64,000 bases of DNA from the NCBI GenBank assembly GCA_964409775.1, contig CAYPEI010000001.1:1-64000 (forward strand), written 5' to 3'. A model generated the notes under the pieces. The model was not told the origin of the DNA, ran no database searches, and saw only the letters and a list, made by a program, of their open reading frames with translations. Source of the stretch: JAHBXL01 sp964409775 (GTDB lineage Bacteria > Planctomycetota > Phycisphaerae > Phycisphaerales > UBA1924). Made by a program: the position numbers and the translations under genes. Below are positions 55,385 through 63,944 of the stretch, piece by piece. Within the stretch, counting starts at the first letter, position 1. Every line of letters begins with the position of its first letter.

Positions 55385-56470
55385 ATGATCGCAAACGGCG
55401 AGTTTGTTGCCGAACTTGTTGATGCAGGCGCCAAGGGTCTGGCGGCGATTGTCGCCGATCGACTCCTGGAGCGGAAGCCGGCGCTCGCCGATCGCTACGG
55501 ACCCGAGGCCCGTGCCGCCTGGCGCGAGAGCACCTGGTCGCGATTGGGATACCTCGCCGCGGCCTTGAGACTGGGCAGCCCGGCGGTGCTCGCCGAGCAA
55601 CTGACGTGGGCCCGCGGGGCGCACGAGGCGCGAGGCGGACCTGAAGCCGGCGCCGATTTCGACGACTCCATGCGGCTGCTGCGTGAAGTGCTGCTCGAAG
55701 AACTGCCCGGCGAGCCGGGCGTGCTCGCCGCGTCGTGCATCGACCGCGCGCTGCAGGCCGCTGCGCCACTGCGTTCAGGCGGCGGCCTGAAGATGCCTGA
55801 CCACCGGCTCGCGGCCGAGTTCCTGCTGGCTGTGCTCGAGGGAGATCGCCGCAAGGCCAGTCGCATCGTTCTCGATGCCGTTGAGCCCGGATCCGGAGGG
55901 CCGGCGATGACCGTGCGGCAGGTTTATCTGGATGTCCTCATCCCGGCGCAGTGCGAACTGGGCCGGATGTGGCATCTGAATGAAATCGGCGTCGCCGAAG
56001 AGCATTTTGCGACCGCGACCACGCAACTGGTCATGTCGCAACTCTACTCGCACCTCCCTTTCGCCCCCTCGAACGGGAAGGTGGTTGTGGCGGCATCGGT
56101 CGAAGGAAACGCGCACGATGTCGCGGTCCGGATGCTCGGAGACCTTCTCGAATCGGCAGGCTGGCGGACGGTGTACCTGGGCGCGAGCGTGCCCGCTCCG
56201 GATCTTGCCAGCGCAGCGCAGCATTTCCGCGCGGACCTGGTGGCGCTGTCGGCGGGCCTGGGCAGTCAACTCCCGGCGGTCGCCGCGGCAGTGGAGCAGA
56301 TCAGGATGATCGCGCGCCCCACGCGGGTGCTCGTCGGCGGGGGCGCATTCCCGGCAACCGCGGATCCGGCCGGCCCGCCGCTGTGGAAGCGGTTGGGCGC
56401 AGACGGGTTCGCCCCGAGCCTCGATGCCGGGGTCGCCGAGGCTGCGCGGCTTGTCGGACTGTCGAAGTGA
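55385..56470 (+). CDS. stand-alone cobalamin-binding protein with CarH-type light-sensor motif
   Basis: 361 residues from the ATG at 55385; a longer frame overlaps the divergent peptidase gene. The N-terminal 125 residues are helical and unassigned. The cap domain carries MWHLNEIGVAEEHF, in which W196 and E206-H207 fit the W-x9-EH signature of CarH/LitR adenosyl-cobalamin photoreceptors. The Rossmann B12 domain has H244 in GNAHDVAV, a modified form of (E/D)xHxxG. No MerR DNA-binding domain is encoded. It may sense light or B12 and act through protein contacts. Confidence 0.83.
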   Translation: MIANGEFVAELVDAGAKGLAAIVADRLLERKPALADRYGPEARAAWRESTWSRLGYLAAALRLGSPAVLAEQLTWARGAHEARGGPEAGADFDDSMRLLREVLLEELPGEPGVLAASCIDRALQAAAPLRSGGGLKMPDHRLAAEFLLAVLEGDRRKASRIVLDAVEPGSGGPAMTVRQVYLDVLIPAQCELGRMWHLNEIGVAEEHFATATTQLVMSQLYSHLPFAPSNGKVVVAASVEGNAHDVAVRMLGDLLESAGWRTVYLGASVPAPDLASAAQHFRADLVALSAGLGSQLPAVAAAVEQIRMIARPTRVLVGGGAFPATADPAGPPLWKRLGADGFAPSLDAGVAEAARLVGLSK

Positions 56471-56485
56471 TGAACCGTGGCAAAC

Positions 56486-57088
56486 TCAGGACCGGCGACG
56501 CCGAGCGGCGGCCAGGCCGCCCATGAGCATCGCGGCCAGCCCCGCGGGGGCCGGAACCAGCGTGGCCGACGACGTGAACGACGCGGTCGCCTGGTAGCCT
56601 GTGGCCGTGGCCGCCGGGTTCGCGAAACTGAACGCGAAGGCCTCGTCGGTGTAGACGTTCCCGCCGAGGATCGGTCCGGAGAACACCACGTTGTTGCCCT
56701 GGAACTCGCTGGCGCCGAAACCGAACGAACTGGTGAGCAGGCCGCCGGAGAACGTGATGGTCATCAGCGGTGCGTTGCTGCTGTCAAAGAAGTCGATCTG
56801 CCCGGGGCCGAGCGTGGCGAAGGGCAGCGGCGTCAGCAGCGCGACGGCGCTGAGCGTGAACCGGGCATCCGCGTAGTTCGGGGCCGGCAGTCCGGGCGTC
56901 TCCAGAAGGAGTCCCGGGGCGCTCCAGCCGCCGTTGAGTTGAGCCGTGTTGGTATTGACCGTGAACAGCGGCGTCGCCGCTCCCATCGCCGGATCGGCGA
57001 ACGTCACGATCGTCGCGGCATTCGCCGAAGCGGCCAGACCGCTCGCGGCAACCGCTGCAATCAACGCACAAGCATGCAGGCGCATCAT
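56486..57088 (-). CDS. PEP-CTERM-like exported protein
   Basis: 200 residues from the ATG at 57088. Signal peptide LHACALIAAVAASGLAASANA. The body is Phe/Ala/Thr-rich with no named domain. The C-terminus reads LVPAPAGLAAMLMGGLAAARRRRS: a VPAP motif, a hydrophobic helix and a basic tail, as in PEP-CTERM sorting signals. It is expected to be anchored and processed by an exosortase encoded elsewhere. Convergent with the cobalamin-binding protein gene. Confidence 0.75.
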   Translation of the reverse strand: MMRLHACALIAAVAASGLAASANAATIVTFADPAMGAATPLFTVNTNTAQLNGGWSAPGLLLETPGLPAPNYADARFTLSAVALLTPLPFATLGPGQIDFFDSSNAPLMTITFSGGLLTSSFGFGASEFQGNNVVFSGPILGGNVYTDEAFAFSFANPAATATGYQATASFTSSATLVPAPAGLAAMLMGGLAAARRRRS

Positions 57089-57265
57089 CGCGTGGACTCC
57101 CCGGGAGTGCCTCCCGTGCCGCAATGATGATGCGTGCGCAACTATCTGCAAACAAAAGGCTTAGATGGCCGTTCCGATTCTCGTTACCGGACGGCGCACC
57201 GCCGCGGACTCTTCCCAGATTCTCGATGGAGTTCGGCCCCGCCCATCGCCGTCGCGTGTTCACGG

Positions 57266-58123
57266 TTATGGGAACGGGAACGGCGGGTCATCGGGGCGAT
57301 AGTCCAGGTCATCCCATCGCGAGAGCGTGGTGATCTCGCGCGCACTGACCAAGACCGCGTGCCCGTCCAGATACACGGCGTTGGCGCCCTTCTCGTGCCG
57401 GTTCGGCGCGATGCGCTGCGAGCCCTGCGGCGTCTGCACCCCTCCCGTCACGTTTGAGGCGTGGTGCATGTCGTACGCGACCGCGATCCGCCAGTTGGTT
57501 GTGCCCGCGGCGTACCACTCGTTCGCGTGCACCTGCGTGGGATCGTCCGTGAAGCACGAGAGATAGAGCGTCTCGTGAGGACGGAGGTACTTGCTCATCT
57601 TCGTGGGACGTTTGGCAAAGTCGTTCACCAGACCCGGGGCACGAAAAGAGATCCCGTTGTTCACGTAGTGGATGTTGTGACGATCCTTCGTCCTCGCGGG
57701 GTCCTGGTAGTAGTTGGCAAAGACAAACAGGTCGCCGATCCCGCCCGACATGTCGACCTGCGGATCGGTGGTCGGCGCCCGGTCATCAAGAAACGGCCTG
57801 AGCACATACGCCCACGGCGGGTAAAACCGCTCGATCGGCGTCGGCGGCACTCGGGGCTCGGAGAAACCGCTCTCCCTGGGGGTGAACTCGCGATAGGTGT
57901 CGGCGTACATCGTCAGACCCACCCCGATCTGCCGCTGATTCGACAGGCATACCGCGGTCCGGGCCGCGGTCCTCGCGCCCTTCATCGCCGGAAGCAGCAG
58001 CCCGATCAGCAGGGCGATGACTCCGATAACGACCAGGATCTCGATCAGCGTGAACCCACCCCTCGGAGCCGCCACCCGGCCCAATCGAGCGTCCCGCCGC
58101 GGGTTGGGCGTTCCGATCCCCAT
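57266..58123 (-). CDS. pilin-like secreted protein with H-x9-DG tail
   Basis: A 285-residue protein. The leader ends in GGFTLIEILVVIGVIALLIGLLLPAM, a prepilin-type cleavage and methylation signal with a long hydrophobic helix. The body includes CLSNQRQIGVGLTMYADTY, common in this group. The C-terminal HEKGANAVYLDGHAV fits H-x9-DG. It is related in design to the protein at 42010-42861 but not a close copy. It is divergent from apaG. Confidence 0.85.
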   Translation of the reverse strand: MGIGTPNPRRDARLGRVAAPRGGFTLIEILVVIGVIALLIGLLLPAMKGARTAARTAVCLSNQRQIGVGLTMYADTYREFTPRESGFSEPRVPPTPIERFYPPWAYVLRPFLDDRAPTTDPQVDMSGGIGDLFVFANYYQDPARTKDRHNIHYVNNGISFRAPGLVNDFAKRPTKMSKYLRPHETLYLSCFTDDPTQVHANEWYAAGTTNWRIAVAYDMHHASNVTGGVQTPQGSQRIAPNRHEKGANAVYLDGHAVLVSAREITTLSRWDDLDYRPDDPPFPFP

Positions 58124-58230
58124 CGTGTTCAGAATACTCCAATGTGGCCCAAGTCGGCAACCAATCTCGCGCGGGAGTCGAAACTCGATGACCGGGCACT
58201 AGAATCGCATCGGACCGGGGAGGCTTTTTC

Positions 58231-58641
58231 GTGCAGCAGCAGGCCGTCGGCAAGTGCAAGGGTTCAGAACTGACAACGCGCGGAATCCGCGTGCAGGTGG
58301 CCCCTTCGTACGTGACCGAGCAGTCGGACCCTTCCCAGAATCGCTACGTCTTCGCGTACCGCGTACGGGTCACGAACGAGTCGCAGGCGCAGGTGAAACT
58401 CCTGGCGAGGGAATGGCAAATCGTCGATTCCGATGGCGAGTTGAACGTGGTCAAGGGAGAGGGGGTCGTTGGCCAGCAGCCGGTCATCGCGCCCGGACAG
58501 ACGTTCGAGTACTCGAGTTTCTGCCCCTTGATTACGCCTTGGGGCACCATGGAAGGCGTCTACGCCATGGAAAGCGCCGACGGCAAGCGCTTCTCGGTGC
58601 CGATCGCGAGATTTTTCCTCGTCGCCGCGCACCTGGACTGA
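58231..58641 (+). CDS. apaG: ApaG protein
   Basis: The 136-residue ApaG-domain protein uses a GTG start. VFAYRVRVTNESQAQVKLLAREWQIVDSDG, the Gly-rich VKGEGVVGQQPVI, and the closing CPLITPWGTMEGVYAM are hallmarks of the family. Length matches the usual 125-135 residues. ApaG is linked to cobalt/magnesium tolerance in enterobacteria, but its molecular role is not settled. The SRPBCC gene follows after 25 bases on the same strand. Confidence 0.93.
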   Translation: MQQQAVGKCKGSELTTRGIRVQVAPSYVTEQSDPSQNRYVFAYRVRVTNESQAQVKLLAREWQIVDSDGELNVVKGEGVVGQQPVIAPGQTFEYSSFCPLITPWGTMEGVYAMESADGKRFSVPIARFFLVAAHLD

Positions 58642-58666
58642 TCCGCAAAAACCAGATCGCCGTCTG

Positions 58667-59203
58667 ATGCGAAGCCAATCGAGCCGCAACCCGCGGCAGG
58701 GAGGCAACGCTTTGCGCATCTACCAACTCCGGACCGAGGTCCGCGTTCCGGGTCGACTGCAGGAAGTGTTTCCCTTCTTTGCAGACGCCGGAAACCTCGA
58801 ACTCCTGACGCCGCCATGGCTCAAGTTCGAGATCCTCACGCCGCGGCCGATCGAGATGCGAGTCGGCGCGCTGATCGACTACCGGATCTGGCTCCGGATC
58901 GTGCCCATGCGGTGGCGGACGAAGATCACCGTCTGGGAGCCGCCCTACAGATTTGTCGATGAGCAGATCCGCGGCCCGTACCGGCAGTGGATCCACGAAC
59001 ACACCTTCGAGCAGATCGGCCGCGAAGTCGCGGTGCGGGATCACGTCCGCTATGCGGTCCCCGGCGGGCCGGGGTTGGAACGGCTCGCGCATGCCATGCT
59101 CGTGAAGCCCGATATCGATCGCATCTTCGCCTATCGGGTTGAGGCGATGAATCGCCTCCTTCCGATTCAGGCCGGCGCCCAGACCGCAACGGCCCGCTCC
59201 TGA
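58667..59203 (+). CDS. SRPBCC/START-like ligand-binding protein
   Basis: 178 residues. After a short polar leader the sequence YQLRTEVRVPGRLQEVFPFFADAGNLELLTPPWLKFEI is the typical first strand and helix of the SRPBCC fold found in polyketide-cyclase-like proteins. DYRIWLRIVPMRWRTKITVWEPPYRFVDEQIRGPYRQWIHEHTF continues it. Similar small proteins often sit beside NAD-dependent epimerases; here the neighbour is apaG. The ligand is unknown. Confidence 0.85.
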   Translation: MRSQSSRNPRQGGNALRIYQLRTEVRVPGRLQEVFPFFADAGNLELLTPPWLKFEILTPRPIEMRVGALIDYRIWLRIVPMRWRTKITVWEPPYRFVDEQIRGPYRQWIHEHTFEQIGREVAVRDHVRYAVPGGPGLERLAHAMLVKPDIDRIFAYRVEAMNRLLPIQAGAQTATARS

Positions 59204-59641
59204 CACGCGTCGCAACCGCAGGTGATCAACGCCGGAAGGTGCGGTAGTCTTTCGGTGCGCACAATCGGAGAGGACCTCACCATCTCGCGGGCAAGGTGGG
59301 GAATTCTCAGGAGATTTGCTGCAATCCCGAAGTTGTACTGCGAGCGGTACTGCCGTAACGGCGGTCGCCTGTTGGAACTGCTGCTGGGCATTCGCAACTC
59401 GGTGCATGGCAGCCGGTGGTGGTTGAACTCGACCAGCGCATCACCGGGTCGTGTGTGGGCAGCCCCGATTTCGGATCGTCGCTGCTCGTCGAGTTGGGAC
59501 ACGTATTGGTGGTACGCCGATTGCCTTATGGGACAACTTGGAGCGATCAACGCCGGTACCGTTCCGTAGGGAATGGCGCTCACAGTCCGGAGACGCCGAT
59601 TTGGCCGGACCGGTCACATCGAACGATTGCGAGACCCATCA
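59204..59641. other. 438-base intergenic stretch without a clear gene
   Basis: No gene is supported on either strand. A 12-base direct repeat GATCAACGCCGG occurs at 59224-59235 and 59545-59556. On the minus strand near 59205-59220 a short peptide LITCGCDACQERA resembles the Cys-rich end of DUF6226 proteins, which may be a decayed fragment. Confidence 0.4.
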
Positions 59642-60832
59642 ATGAAGCGCCAGTGTGCCGTGAGTTTCGGGCGTTTGCTGATCGTGCTGGTCGCGTCCGC
59701 CGCGCCGGCTTTGGCCGGGACACCGCCCGTGTATCAGGTTCAGTATTTGGGCGCGGGCTGGACGGCAACCGGATTGAACGAGCACGGTGATGCGTGCGGC
59801 AGCATGTCGCCCGATGGGACCTCGCTCCTCGCCGGAGTCTCTCGCGGCGGTCAGCCGTTTCAAGTTCTGCCGCTGCCCCCGGGTATGCAGACCTCGCGTG
59901 CATACGACATCAATGACGCGGGAGAGATCGTCGGCGCCGTCTGCCCCAACCAATACGTGATCACCCAGCCGACCGCTGCGGTCTGGAGGCCGGTCGCCGG
60001 CGGATACACGGTGCAGGTGCTCAGCGCGCTGCCCGGCGACCCGTATTGCGCGGCCTATTCGATCAACAATCTCGGAGACATCGTCGGAGGGTCGGGATTC
60101 ACGGGCTGGAATCCTTCCACGGGCGTGCGATTCACGCCCGGCGGGACCGTCATGCTCCCCGGCGGCATACTGAGCGGTGACGTCAATGATCAGCGAGTGG
60201 TCATGGCGGACAATCGCTTTCTGGACCTGGACACCGGGCAGATCGTGACCATCCCGCTGCCGCCGGGGAACTGGCAGGGATTTGTCGGCGCAGCGTTGAA
60301 CAACAACAACGACTTCTGCGGCTACATCCTCGGCTTCTCGGGTTGCAGCACGTTCCCGATCCGGTACCGGCACGGGACCGGCTGGGAGTTCATCGGCGGC
60401 TGCGCGACCACCACCAGCGCGACGGCGATGAACGACCGCGGGGACACTCTGCAGTACTACTACCAGACCACCGCGGGCGTGAGTTTCGTCGACGAGGGGT
60501 ACTTTGCCCTGGGCAGTCTGATTGATCCATCCCAAGGCGCATGGTCCGTTCAGTACGGCGGCGCCAACGGCATCAACAACGCGCGGCAGATCATCGCCGC
60601 CGCCCGGCAGGGGTTCTCCGGCCCCATCGGGGCCGTGCTGCTGACGCCGATCGTCACGCCCTGCCTTGCGGACTGGGATGGCAACGGCACGCGGGAGGTG
60701 CCGGACATCTTCGCATTCCTGTCATCGTGGTTCGCGAACGATCCCCGCGCCGACCTTGATGCCTCGGGCATGCCTGTCGCGGTGCCCGACATCTTTGTGT
60801 ATCTCTCGGCGTGGTTCGCGGGCTGCCCCTGA
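59642..60832 (+). CDS. secreted HAF-repeat protein with GC-type dockerin end
   Basis: 396 residues from the ATG at 59642. Signal peptide FGRLLIVLVASAAPALAG. Repeats of the HAF type recur (INDAGEIVGAV, INNLGDIVGGSG, MNDRGDTLQYYY, INNARQIIAAA), suggesting a beta-propeller. The tail has VPDIFAFLSSWF and VPDIFVYLSAWF, opened by CLADWDGNG and closed by GCP. The HAF name reflects sequence repeats, not a known activity. Confidence 0.83.
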   Translation: MKRQCAVSFGRLLIVLVASAAPALAGTPPVYQVQYLGAGWTATGLNEHGDACGSMSPDGTSLLAGVSRGGQPFQVLPLPPGMQTSRAYDINDAGEIVGAVCPNQYVITQPTAAVWRPVAGGYTVQVLSALPGDPYCAAYSINNLGDIVGGSGFTGWNPSTGVRFTPGGTVMLPGGILSGDVNDQRVVMADNRFLDLDTGQIVTIPLPPGNWQGFVGAALNNNNDFCGYILGFSGCSTFPIRYRHGTGWEFIGGCATTTSATAMNDRGDTLQYYYQTTAGVSFVDEGYFALGSLIDPSQGAWSVQYGGANGINNARQIIAAARQGFSGPIGAVLLTPIVTPCLADWDGNGTREVPDIFAFLSSWFANDPRADLDASGMPVAVPDIFVYLSAWFAGCP

Positions 60833-60885
60833 CCGGCACACCGAGCAGTTGCGGCGTGCCCTCGACAAAGAGGCACTCGGATCAA

Positions 60886-60957
60886 AGCGGGCGAAGGGAC
60901 TCGAACCCTCAGCATCAAGCTTGGAAGGCTTGCACTCTACCATTGAGTTACGCCCGC
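60886..60957 (-). tRNA. tRNA-Gly (anticodon TCC)
   Basis: 72 bases. Acceptor stem GCGGGCG/CGCCCGC with discriminator T. Anticodon stem CAAGC/GCTTG encloses CTTCCAA, giving TCC. D-loop AATGGTA and T-loop TTCGAGT are normal. CCA is not encoded. Confidence 0.96.
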
Positions 60958-61021
60958 GAACGGGCGATCGTATGCACGATCTGCAGGTTTGTGGATCCGC
61001 CGCGGACGCTTGCAGGCTGGT

Positions 61022-61603
61022 CTACTCCCGGGCGCCGGCGAGCAACTGTTCCCACTCCGGATTGCCGTGGAGGCTTGCCGCGGCGAAGGGGCGACGGGGG
61101 GCGCTGCCCGGGCCGAGGGCAACCTGCCAGAACGCGGTGTCGTGCCAGCGGTCGAACTTGTAACCGGCATCCCGAACCGATCCGGTCCGCACAAAGCCCA
61201 TCGACTCGTGGAGCCGGGCGCTGCCTTCATTGGGCAGCGTCGCACCGGCCATGGCCGAGCGAAACCCCAGAAGCCGCAGGCCGCCGAGCAAAACAGTGTA
61301 GAGGCGCCGGCCCACGCCCCGGCCGCGGCAGTCCTCGTGGATGTAGACCGTGGTCTCGGCGGTCCAGTCGTAAGCGGCGCGGGTACGAAACTGCGACGCA
61401 TAGGCATAGCCGCCGACCCGGCCGCCGTCGTCCGCCACAATCCAGAGCGAGTGATCCAGCGACTTGCGGATTCTCGCGGCCGTTTCCTCAACGGTGGGGG
61501 GGATGAGTTCGAATGAGATGGCGGTGTGCTCCACGATCGGTGCGTAGATCGCCAGGCATGCCGCAGCATCGGCCGGCGTCGCAATGCGGATGCTGATACC
61601 CAT
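61022..61603 (-). CDS. GNAT acetyltransferase, phosphinothricin/methionine-sulfone type
   Basis: A 193-residue N-acetyltransferase. SIRIATPADAAACLAIYAPIVEHTAISFEL, GYAYASQFRTRAAYDWTAETTVYIHEDCRGRGVG and HESMGFVRTGSVRDAGYKFDRWHD match the Pat/MnaT subfamily closely. The acetyl-CoA loop is CRGRGVGRRLY. Members acetylate phosphinothricin or methionine derivatives such as the sulfone and sulfoximine; which one applies here is unknown. The last 25 residues are a short extension. Confidence 0.88.
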   Translation of the reverse strand: MGISIRIATPADAAACLAIYAPIVEHTAISFELIPPTVEETAARIRKSLDHSLWIVADDGGRVGGYAYASQFRTRAAYDWTAETTVYIHEDCRGRGVGRRLYTVLLGGLRLLGFRSAMAGATLPNEGSARLHESMGFVRTGSVRDAGYKFDRWHDTAFWQVALGPGSAPRRPFAAASLHGNPEWEQLLAGARE

Positions 61604-61732
61604 TGTGCCTCTGCTCCGGAGCCCCTCCCGCGCCCCGATCGGCCGCGGAGTCTATCGGGGCGCCCGGCCGCGCATGGGGCGCCGTACCATCGGCCATACG
61701 TTGGATCCCGAAGCCGGCAACGGAGTGCCACC

Positions 61733-62860
61733 ATGGCCAAGAGCAAGCAAGCGGCCGCCGCCGCATCCAGGCGCGACAAACTCACCCTGGGGAAGATCGT
61801 CGAACTCGCCGACCGCGTGTCCAAGTCCGCGTTTGCGGGCAGGGAGCCGAAGGTCGACATCCCCAGCCGCACGCGCAGCAACACCAACTGGAACAGGAAG
61901 CGCGGCATCCTGGAGATGGGCGATGCGACCTCCGCGCGCGAACTGTTCAACCTGAACCAGGCCAAGCAGTTCATGCAGACGATGCTGCACGCCAGCACGA
62001 TCAAGGACCTGATCGAGGCGGACAAGACGAGCAGCCTCCGTGGCGTGTTCTACAAGGCCAAGCACACGGTCGCCGGCACGAAGGAAAGCACCTTCGACAC
62101 GCAGGACGAGAGCGACCCCATCCTCGAGGACCTCGAGGTGACGCTCGGCGTGCTCCGCGAAGAACTCCACATCTTCGCAGAGAACCGGGGCGTCATGGCG
62201 GGCAACATCACCGTGGTCGACGGCGGCGACACGATCGATTGCCGCGCCACCGGCCGCGGCGGGCACGGCATCCCCAGCATCGTCGAGCCCGAGGTCTTCG
62301 AGTTCGGCAAGTGCGAGGCGAAGTTCGTCCTGCATGTCGAGAAGGGAACGGTCTGGAATCGTTTCAACGAGGACCGCTTCTGGGAAAAGAACAACTGCAT
62401 CCTCACGCACGGCGGCGGCCAGCCGCCGCGCGGTGTGCGCCGGTTGCTCCAGCGGTTCAACCAGGAACTCAAACTCCCCATCATCTGCCTGCTCGATTGC
62501 GATCCTTGGGGACACTACATCTACAGCGTCATCAAGCAGGGATCGATCTCGCTCGCGTTCGAGTCTTCGCGGCTGGCGATTCCCGAGGCCAAGTTCCTCG
62601 GTCTCCGCGCCAAGGACTACGTCGCCTGCAAACTCACCGACGCGGTCAAGATCGACCTCACCGACAACGACGTCAAGCGGGCCAGGGAGATCATGGCCTA
62701 CCCCTGGTTCGAAGGGCACAAGGGTTGGCGCAAGGAGATCGAACTCATGCTCTCCAACGGCTTCAAGATGGAAGTTGAAGCCATGATCAACAAGGGGATC
62801 TCGTACGTCACCGAGACCTACGTGCCCGAACGGCTGAAGGCCAGGGACTGGCTGGACTGA
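61733..62860 (+). CDS. DNA topoisomerase VI subunit A
   Basis: 375 residues from the ATG at 61733; the frame is open upstream but only as shadow of the divergent gene. This is the Spo11/Top6A DNA-cleaving subunit of type IIB topoisomerase. The catalytic Tyr is probably Y107 in LRGVFYKAKHTV. Toprim acidic residues are in HVEKGTVWNRF and LLDCDPWGHYIY (DxD). ITHGGGQPPRGVRRLL-like and FLGLRAKDY segments are as in archaeal subunits. It needs the ATPase subunit B to work; no B gene is in the window. Topo VI is archaeal and plant-centred, with scattered bacterial cases. Confidence 0.92.
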   Translation: MAKSKQAAAAASRRDKLTLGKIVELADRVSKSAFAGREPKVDIPSRTRSNTNWNRKRGILEMGDATSARELFNLNQAKQFMQTMLHASTIKDLIEADKTSSLRGVFYKAKHTVAGTKESTFDTQDESDPILEDLEVTLGVLREELHIFAENRGVMAGNITVVDGGDTIDCRATGRGGHGIPSIVEPEVFEFGKCEAKFVLHVEKGTVWNRFNEDRFWEKNNCILTHGGGQPPRGVRRLLQRFNQELKLPIICLLDCDPWGHYIYSVIKQGSISLAFESSRLAIPEAKFLGLRAKDYVACKLTDAVKIDLTDNDVKRAREIMAYPWFEGHKGWRKEIELMLSNGFKMEVEAMINKGISYVTETYVPERLKARDWLD

Positions 62861-62895
62861 GGCGGCCGCGCTCCGCCCGGCCGGTACACTCGAGC

Positions 62896-63444
62896 ATGAT
62901 CCGACTCGCAGCCCAACTCGGGGTTCTGGTCGCGGTGTTGGCGGCGATCCCCGCCTGCACCGGCCTCGAACCGGCAGTGATCGGCGCCGGCGCCACCGCC
63001 GCGCAGTCCGGTGCAACGTTCTTCGCTCGCGGCAAGTTCCGCAGTTTCGAACTCGTGCGGTTCGACGATGCCCTGACGGCCATGCGCGATGCGGCAGGCA
63101 AACTCTCGCTCGAAGCGATGGAGGATCAGGTCCGCCGCGTGAGCGGCAGGGTGGCGGGCGGATCGGCGGATGCCGATGCCGACAGCACGGGTCCCGATGT
63201 CTCTGGCGAACGCGCCCGGATGGTGTACCGCGACGAGCGGGGCCAGAGCCTCGTCGTCGTCATCCAGAAGCGCACGGCGACGGTCACGATGATCCAGATC
63301 GATGCCGGGACCTTCGGCGAGGCCGGCATCGCCAGCCTTCTCCTGAGCCAGACCCTTGACAACCTCGCGGACATGGGCGCCTACGTCGACGAGTGGAACC
63401 GCGCGGACCCGCGCCGAGGCGGCGCAGGGGCTCCGGGCAACTGA
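62896..63444 (+). CDS. lipoprotein of unknown family
   Basis: 182 residues. A signal peptide with lipobox AIPACTG (Cys at about residue 21) is followed by a Gly/Ala-rich segment (GAGATAAQSGATFFARGKF). A small alpha/beta domain next to it resembles DUF3568-type lipoproteins. A Gly/Asp-rich spacer (about residues 88-105) divides the domain. It follows the topoisomerase gene by 35 bases on the same strand, but a functional link is not obvious. Confidence 0.7.
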   Translation: MIRLAAQLGVLVAVLAAIPACTGLEPAVIGAGATAAQSGATFFARGKFRSFELVRFDDALTAMRDAAGKLSLEAMEDQVRRVSGRVAGGSADADADSTGPDVSGERARMVYRDERGQSLVVVIQKRTATVTMIQIDAGTFGEAGIASLLLSQTLDNLADMGAYVDEWNRADPRRGGAGAPGN

Positions 63445-63542
63445 GTTCGCCTCTACGTGCGTCATCGCGGCGACGGGCGCGGTACACCGCGGCCAATCCA
63501 GGCTTGGAGGCACCGTATGACCGCGGATCACGGCTTGCATGA

Positions 63543-63944
63543 GCAGGTCCGACCGCTCTGAACAATCTCGCCTCGGTGCTCCGCGAGAGCGGCCGCGCCC
63601 CGGAAGCCGAACCGCTGAACGCCGAAGCCGTGGCGACCCTGCGGCGAAGACTCCCGGCGAACAACGGCGGTCTGTGGCGGGCAGTCAGCGAACACGGCCT
63701 GACTTTGGCCCGGCTCGAACGCTGGGAGGAAGCCGAGCGTCTGCTGCTCGAGGCCGATGCCGGGCTCCTCGCCTCGCAGAGCGTTCGCCCGACTTGGCCG
63801 ATCGAAAACGCCCGACGTCTGCCGGAGTTGTACAAATCGTGGGATGCTGCCTCGCCCGCTCCGGCGCGGCAGGCGGCAGCCGCGAACTGGACCGAGGTCG
63901 CGGGCCGCAGATCGACGGCAACCCCTCCTCTGGAAGGGCGTTAG
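63543..63944 (+). pseudogene. 5'-truncated TPR-protein remnant (kinase-type C-terminus)
   Basis: An in-frame TGA at 63540 closes the frame upstream. The readable part begins with a TPR unit (TALNNLASVLRESGRAPEAEPLNAEAV) with no start codon or leader before it. A second unit (WEEAERLLLEADAGL) and an end resembling the last 60 residues of planctomycete Ser/Thr kinases with TPR tails follow. The N-terminal kinase part is absent. A GTG at 63576 could start a short peptide, but I read it as a gene relic. Confidence 0.6.

Noticed and set aside
59224..59556. 12-base direct repeats as possible attachment sites
   Set aside because: No integrase or mobile gene lies between or near them, and the 320-base interval carries no cargo.
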